Assembly: GCA_902493915.1 (NCBI GenBank)
Contig: CABUQY010000036.1
Location: 1-16,657 of the forward strand
DNA: 16,657 nt
Reading direction: 5' to 3'
Source: an uncultured Collinsella sp.
GTDB lineage: Bacteria > Actinomycetota > Coriobacteriia > Coriobacteriales > Coriobacteriaceae
In this document: positions 13,529 to 16,657 of the stretch, in pieces
Position numbering within the stretch: the first letter of the stretch is position 1
Layout of the letters: each line of letters opens with the position of its first letter
Position numbers and translations under genes: made by a program
Notes under the pieces: generated by a model
Databases searched by the model: none
What the model was told of the DNA's origin: nothing
What the model saw: only the letters and a program-made list of their open reading frames with translations

Positions 13529-14542
13529 CTATCCCCTAAATTCAAAGGTGCTCAGGCCAAACGTCAGCAGATCGCCGTTGCGCAGCGGGCAGCGCGTAAT
13601 GCGGCGGTTGTTGACGAGCGTGCCGTTGGTGGAATTGAGGTCCTCGATCGACCAATCCGAGCCCGTAAAGGTGAGCTGGGCGTGGCGGCGCGACACGTTG
13701 GGGTCGCGCAGGGCAATGTCGGAAACTGAGCGCTCGCGACCGATGGTCACCTGTGCGGAGGTGATGCTATGGCTCTCGCCGCTCACGACATCGACGAGCT
13801 GGGCGAGCGGGCGCTGCGGGGCGCGAGTGCTCGCCATGTTGGAGGCGATGCCGGCTGCGGCGCCTAGGCCCACGGCGGCGCCGGTCGCGGCGGCTCCGCC
13901 CATGCCGGCAAGCGCGTCGCGCGAGACGGTCTGCGGCACCGGGATGGGTGCGGCGGCGGGGTCGGGGACGCTAAGCGCGAAGGGGTCTGCCATGGCAAGC
14001 GGGTCGGGAGCGGCGGCGCGAGGCGTCGGCTGCTGCTGGGGCATGGCGGCGGGGCGCTGCTGCTGCGGGGCAGCAAACTGCTGCTGGCCGGCGCGCGGGG
14101 CGCTGGCGGCACGGCTTGCCGCGGAGTTGTTTTGGCCCAGACCGTTTTGATAGGCGCGCTCTTCTTCGTACAGGCGGCCGAGCGTGGGGGCATCGACGTT
14201 CTCGGCAAAGACCGAGAACTTGCCGGCGCGCAGCTGCGGATCGATCATAAAGCGCACGAGGGGCTCGCCGACAAAGACATAACGGCGCTTTTCGGCCTGC
14301 GCCTTCACAAACTCGCGGACCTCGCGCGAAAGCTCGGGGTAGAACGGGGCGAGCATGGGATCGTCGTCGGCGGCGATCAGGATGGTATAGAGTGCCGGCG
14401 CCGTGTTGACGCCATTGATCACCAGAGTCTGATCCTCCATGTCGCGAGCGGCCTGCTTGGCAAGCTTCTTAAAGGAGAACGGGGCACGGGTGGCACCGAA
14501 GATGCCGGCCACGTGGTCCTCGAAGATGTTCAGGAAGTTCAC
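13529..14542 (-). CDS. fhaA: FhaA: DUF3662 domain plus C-terminal FHA domain
   Basis: A 337-residue soluble protein. Residues 1 to ~125 form the FhaA N-terminal domain (DUF3662): MNFLNIFEDHVAGIFG, PFSFKKLAKQAARDME, APALYTILI and LVRFMIDPQLRAGKFSVF. A Gln/Ala/Pro-rich low-complexity linker (about 140-245) follows, then an FHA domain (about 260-335) with GRERSVSD, VSRRHAQL and NSTNGTLVNN. In mycobacteria FhaA binds the phosphorylated pseudokinase domain of MviN and restrains lipid II flipping. The start is GTG 14542, whose GTGA overlaps the stop of the upstream kinase gene by 4 bp; a GGAGA sits about 12 nt upstream inside that gene. The linker may explain the many polyglutamine-type CAG/CTG-rich triplets seen at 14035-14100. 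Confidence 0.93.
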   Translation of the reverse strand: MNFLNIFEDHVAGIFGATRAPFSFKKLAKQAARDMEDQTLVINGVNTAPALYTILIAADDDPMLAPFYPELSREVREFVKAQAEKRRYVFVGEPLVRFMIDPQLRAGKFSVFAENVDAPTLGRLYEEERAYQNGLGQNNSAASRAASAPRAGQQQFAAPQQQRPAAMPQQQPTPRAAAPDPLAMADPFALSVPDPAAAPIPVPQTVSRDALAGMGGAAATGAAVGLGAAAGIASNMASTRAPQRPLAQLVDVVSGESHSITSAQVTIGRERSVSDIALRDPNVSRRHAQLTFTGSDWSIEDLNSTNGTLVNNRRITRCPLRNGDLLTFGLSTFEFRG

Positions 14543-16392
14543 GAAAGATCACTCTCCGTATAGGTTCTTTGGTATCCGAGCAAATATAGGCATATCCCAA
14601 CGATTATAGAGGATAGGGTTCCCGCAACTGCCGCCTTGGCGGCGACCGCGGCTGCAAGGCTGGCAATTTCCATATGGTGTGCAAGACAGGATGCCGCTGC
14701 GCAGCCGATGCCGGTGACAGCGATGGCGGCGATGGCGGCAAGGTTTGAGCCCTGATCGGCACGCTTGGCATGGGCATTGAGCAGCGCAGATGACGCCGCG
14801 GCAGTTGTCGCGACCAGCGCAAAGGCAGCCCAAAGGAGCGGGTCTTCCAGCGCTGCGGCAACGTTACCGAGCCCCAGCACGCCTCCGGCTGAAAGCGCGA
14901 CCGTGGCCAGACGGGCAAAAAGCGCGCCAATGCCCGTTGCCGCGGCGGCGCTTGCCGGGCCGAGCCAAAATGACGCGACGCCGGCGGCGACCCCAGCTGC
15001 CAGGAAGGTATTGCCGGTCAGGCAGCCGAGTGCGAGCGCACAGGTGAGCGCGGCGCTTGCGGCGGCCTCGGTGCGGCCCCAGGCAATCCACCAGCCAGAC
15101 ATGGTAGCGGCAAAGATCACCGCGATGGGCAGCATCGACAGGATGCCCTGTGCCTGCATGGTGGCGTTGGCCATGAGCACCAAAAAGCCCACAGCCGAGA
15201 TGGCCGAGCCAATTTGGGGGGCCAGGCCAGCCGCCGCTCCGATCGCGATGGCCGCAATGACCAGGCCGGGAAGCGCCGCGACCCCGGCCGTTTGCATCAG
15301 CAAAAAGCTAAAGGTGCCGCACGTTAGCGCCGAGATAGTGCGCATGGTGTAGTCGCGCGCATGGCTCCAGCGCGTGCCCGCCCAGCCGAGTGCGGGGTCG
15401 ACCTCGATGGCGTCGTCCTCGTAGTGCGACGGCTCGATATCGTCGAGCTCCTGCTCGTCATCCGAAAGTTCGCCAACCATTTGCTCCAGGCTGCGACGGC
15501 CTTCGCGCACGCTGCCCAGACCGGCAAGGAGCTGGTCGCAAAATGCCTCGATGCTGCTGGGGCGGTCCTGCGGCATGGGGGAGAGTGCACTCATGAGCGT
15601 GGCCTCGGCTCCCGGGGGAAAGTGTGGTATCAGCTCGCTGGGATAGGTGGCGCCGCCGATGATGCGGTCGAGCGAGTCGGCGGGCGTGGCCGCCATAAAG
15701 GGAGCGCTGCCGCACAGGCCCTCATAGATAACGCAGGCAAGGGCGAAGACATCGGCGCGTTCGTCGACCGTGCCGGTCTCGATATCGAGCTGCTCGGGCG
15801 GCATGTAGCCGATGGTGCCGCCGCGTGAGCCGCCAAAGCCACCGGCAGACGACAGTCGTGCCATGCCAAAGTCGGTGAGCTTTACATTGCCCGAGTGGTC
15901 GATGAGCACGTTGGCGGGCTTAATGTCCAGGTGGAGTACGCCATTACTGTGGGCGAAGGTGAGCGCCTGGCCCAGGGCATCGGCAATGGCCGCGGCCTCG
16001 TCAAAGGTAAGTGAGTGGCCGTCCACGCGGTGCAAAAACTCGGCCAGCGACATGCCATCGACATATTCCATAACCAGGTAGGCATAGGCTGTGTCGTGCG
16101 TAAAGTCGATGACCTGCACGATGTTGGGATGTTGAAGCATGGCGGCAGTGTGCGCCTCGCGCAGGACATCCATGATGTCGCTAGCGGGCATGCCGGCACC
16201 GTTGATAAGGGGGATGCGTTTAATGGCGACGCGGCGGCGCAGGTGCGTGTCGCGGCAGATCTCGATGGAGCCAAAACCGCCGGTCGCAAGTGTCTCGAGC
16301 GGCTGGTACCGCTTGAGCAGCTCGCGAGAGCTGGTGCCCTCCAAAGGAACGTCCGGCGAGAACCGGGCGGTATGTTGCGAGAAAAGCGGCAT
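14539..16392 (-). CDS. Ser/Thr protein kinase with an HLD catalytic loop and a multi-spanning membrane C-terminus
   Basis: A 617-residue kinase and the first gene of the cluster. Kinase motifs: TGGFGSIE glycine loop (G38-G41), VAIKRI (K58), HLDIKPAN (D156), DFG (D174), and PPEQ in place of APE. The Arg of the usual HRD motif is Leu (L155), so this is a non-RD kinase, probably not controlled by classical activation-loop phosphorylation. After the domain (~300) comes an acidic Asp/Glu-rich stretch (SDDEQELDDIE). About ten Ala/Gly-rich hydrophobic segments (~365-605) follow, ending with a short polar tail; there is no PASTA domain. It occupies the role of PknA in other actinobacterial clusters but has different architecture and position. 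ATG 16392 is chosen because GAGGG (16399-16403) lies 6 nt upstream; TTG 16398 is too close to it. Its ligand or signal is unknown. Confidence 0.9.
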   Translation of the reverse strand: MPLFSQHTARFSPDVPLEGTSSRELLKRYQPLETLATGGFGSIEICRDTHLRRRVAIKRIPLINGAGMPASDIMDVLREAHTAAMLQHPNIVQVIDFTHDTAYAYLVMEYVDGMSLAEFLHRVDGHSLTFDEAAAIADALGQALTFAHSNGVLHLDIKPANVLIDHSGNVKLTDFGMARLSSAGGFGGSRGGTIGYMPPEQLDIETGTVDERADVFALACVIYEGLCGSAPFMAATPADSLDRIIGGATYPSELIPHFPPGAEATLMSALSPMPQDRPSSIEAFCDQLLAGLGSVREGRRSLEQMVGELSDDEQELDDIEPSHYEDDAIEVDPALGWAGTRWSHARDYTMRTISALTCGTFSFLLMQTAGVAALPGLVIAAIAIGAAAGLAPQIGSAISAVGFLVLMANATMQAQGILSMLPIAVIFAATMSGWWIAWGRTEAAASAALTCALALGCLTGNTFLAAGVAAGVASFWLGPASAAAATGIGALFARLATVALSAGGVLGLGNVAAALEDPLLWAAFALVATTAAASSALLNAHAKRADQGSNLAAIAAIAVTGIGCAAASCLAHHMEIASLAAAVAAKAAVAGTLSSIIVGICLYLLGYQRTYTESDLS

Positions 16393-16472
16393 GGCCAACC
16401 CTCGTGCGTTTAAAGTTCGTTTGCGAGCGGCAGGCGCGGGGCCGGTTCGTTCGCGGTGGCATAGATGCTGCT

Positions 16473-16481
16473 AGTGTAGCA
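16473..16481 (-). promoter_or_regulatory. Extended -10 promoter candidate for the kinase-fhaA-fhaB-pstP-rodA/pbpA operon
   Basis: On the minus strand the sequence reads TGCTACACT, which fits an extended -10 (TGnTAnnnT). No good -35 hexamer is found 16-18 bp upstream, as is allowed for extended -10 promoters. Transcription would start near 16465, giving a leader of about 70 nt ending in the GAGGG ribosome-binding site. No better match was seen in the 250 bp upstream of the operon. Confidence 0.4.
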
Positions 16482-16525
16482 CGCTCGGGTGCATGGGAAG
16501 GATAACGGGATACGGGGCTGCCTGC

Positions 16526-16551
16526 CTGACTTGGCCCCCTGACTTGGCCCC
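16526..16551. repeat. Tandem repeat, two copies of a 13-mer
   Basis: CTGACTTGGCCCC occurs twice head to tail (16526-16538 and 16539-16551) without mismatch. It lies upstream of the operon promoter candidate. Function unknown; it may be slippage-generated or a pair of binding sites. Confidence 0.8.
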
Positions 16552-16564
16552 GTCTCGGCTCGTC

Positions 16565-16652
16565 CGGAAAGCGCGACCCAGTTTTCGGCCATATTGTGGG
16601 ACACGCTTTCCGAATGGGGTGCGCTGCGGAAACTGCATCCCAGAATGTGGCC
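16565..16652. repeat. REP-like palindromic intergenic repeat cluster
   Basis: CGGAAAGCGCGACCC (16565-16579) and GGGACACGCTTTCCG (16598-16612) are inverted copies matching at 13 of 15 positions, with an 18-nt loop. A third, direct and more diverged copy begins with CGGAAA at 16627 and shares CCCAG and GGCC with the first through 16652. This unit structure of palindromes plus direct copies in non-coding DNA resembles dispersed REP/BIME elements. The cluster probably continues beyond the window. Confidence 0.55.
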
Positions 16653-16657
16653 TCAGA

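Noticed and set aside
14035..14100. CTG/CAG-rich triplet stretch as a microsatellite.
   Set aside because: It is the coding sequence of the Gln/Ala/Pro linker of FhaA, with mixed codons, not a uniform repeat array.
16410..16604. A 64-codon minus-strand frame upstream of the kinase as a small gene.
   Set aside because: It overlaps the promoter candidate, the tandem 13-mer and the repeat cluster, and ends inside the leader of the operon without a ribosome-binding site.

Overview
The window looks like chromosomal DNA from a high-GC gut actinobacterium of class Coriobacteriia, most likely Collinsella or a close relative. The main reason is the minus-strand cluster fhaA-fhaB-pstP-rodA/pbpA-pknB, a hallmark cell-envelope signalling locus of Actinobacteria. 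It sits beside an operon for Amadori products (fructosamines), a dietary substrate of gut bacteria. The genus is an inference from gene content and composition; no rRNA is present.

Region 1 (1-410): the last 51 codons of a plus-strand protein that resembles the C-terminus of a PTS-regulation-domain (LevR-type) activator. An intergenic stretch follows, carrying what appears to be the C-terminal remnant of a HAD-family phosphatase, and then a promoter.

Region 2 (411-5717, plus strand): a catabolic operon preceded by its probable repressor. The order is GntR/UTRA regulator, YfcC/DcuC-like carrier, FrlC-like TIM-barrel epimerase, FrlB-like SIS deglycase and FrlD-like PfkB kinase. The proposed flow is uptake of a fructosyl-amino acid, optional epimerisation, 6-phosphorylation by FrlD, then cleavage by FrlB to glucose 6-phosphate and free amino acid. 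Two near-identical 21-bp sites bracket a -35/-10 promoter between regulator and carrier and are probable operators. The substrate is probably fructoselysine, but the Dcu-type carrier also recalls the Salmonella fructose-asparagine (fra) locus.

Region 3 (5718-6211): a 494-bp convergent gap. It holds the apparent start of a second, decayed PfkB kinase gene, several hairpins including a perfect 14-bp one, a plus-strand terminator candidate and a strong minus-strand terminator.

Region 4 (6212-16392, minus strand): six genes read right to left. They are a polytopic Ser/Thr kinase with an unusual HLD catalytic loop, FhaA, FhaB, a PP2C phosphatase with a 260-residue N-terminal extension, a single-polypeptide fusion of a RodA/FtsW (SEDS) glycosyltransferase with a class B penicillin-binding protein, and PknB with four PASTA domains. 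The first five genes are packed tightly, two junctions overlapping by 4 bp (GTGA, ATGA). Together they should couple sensing of peptidoglycan or lipid II to FHA-mediated phospho-signalling and to peptidoglycan synthesis at elongation or division.

Region 5 (16393-16657): the operon's 5' flank, with an extended -10 promoter candidate, a tandem 13-mer and palindromic REP-like repeats running to the window edge.

I saw no tRNA, rRNA, CRISPR array, insertion sequence or transposase. The most distinctive items are the SEDS-PBP fusion, the phosphatase extension, the polytopic non-RD kinase, the operator pair around the Amadori promoter, and the missing metal-ligand histidine in the FrlC-like protein.
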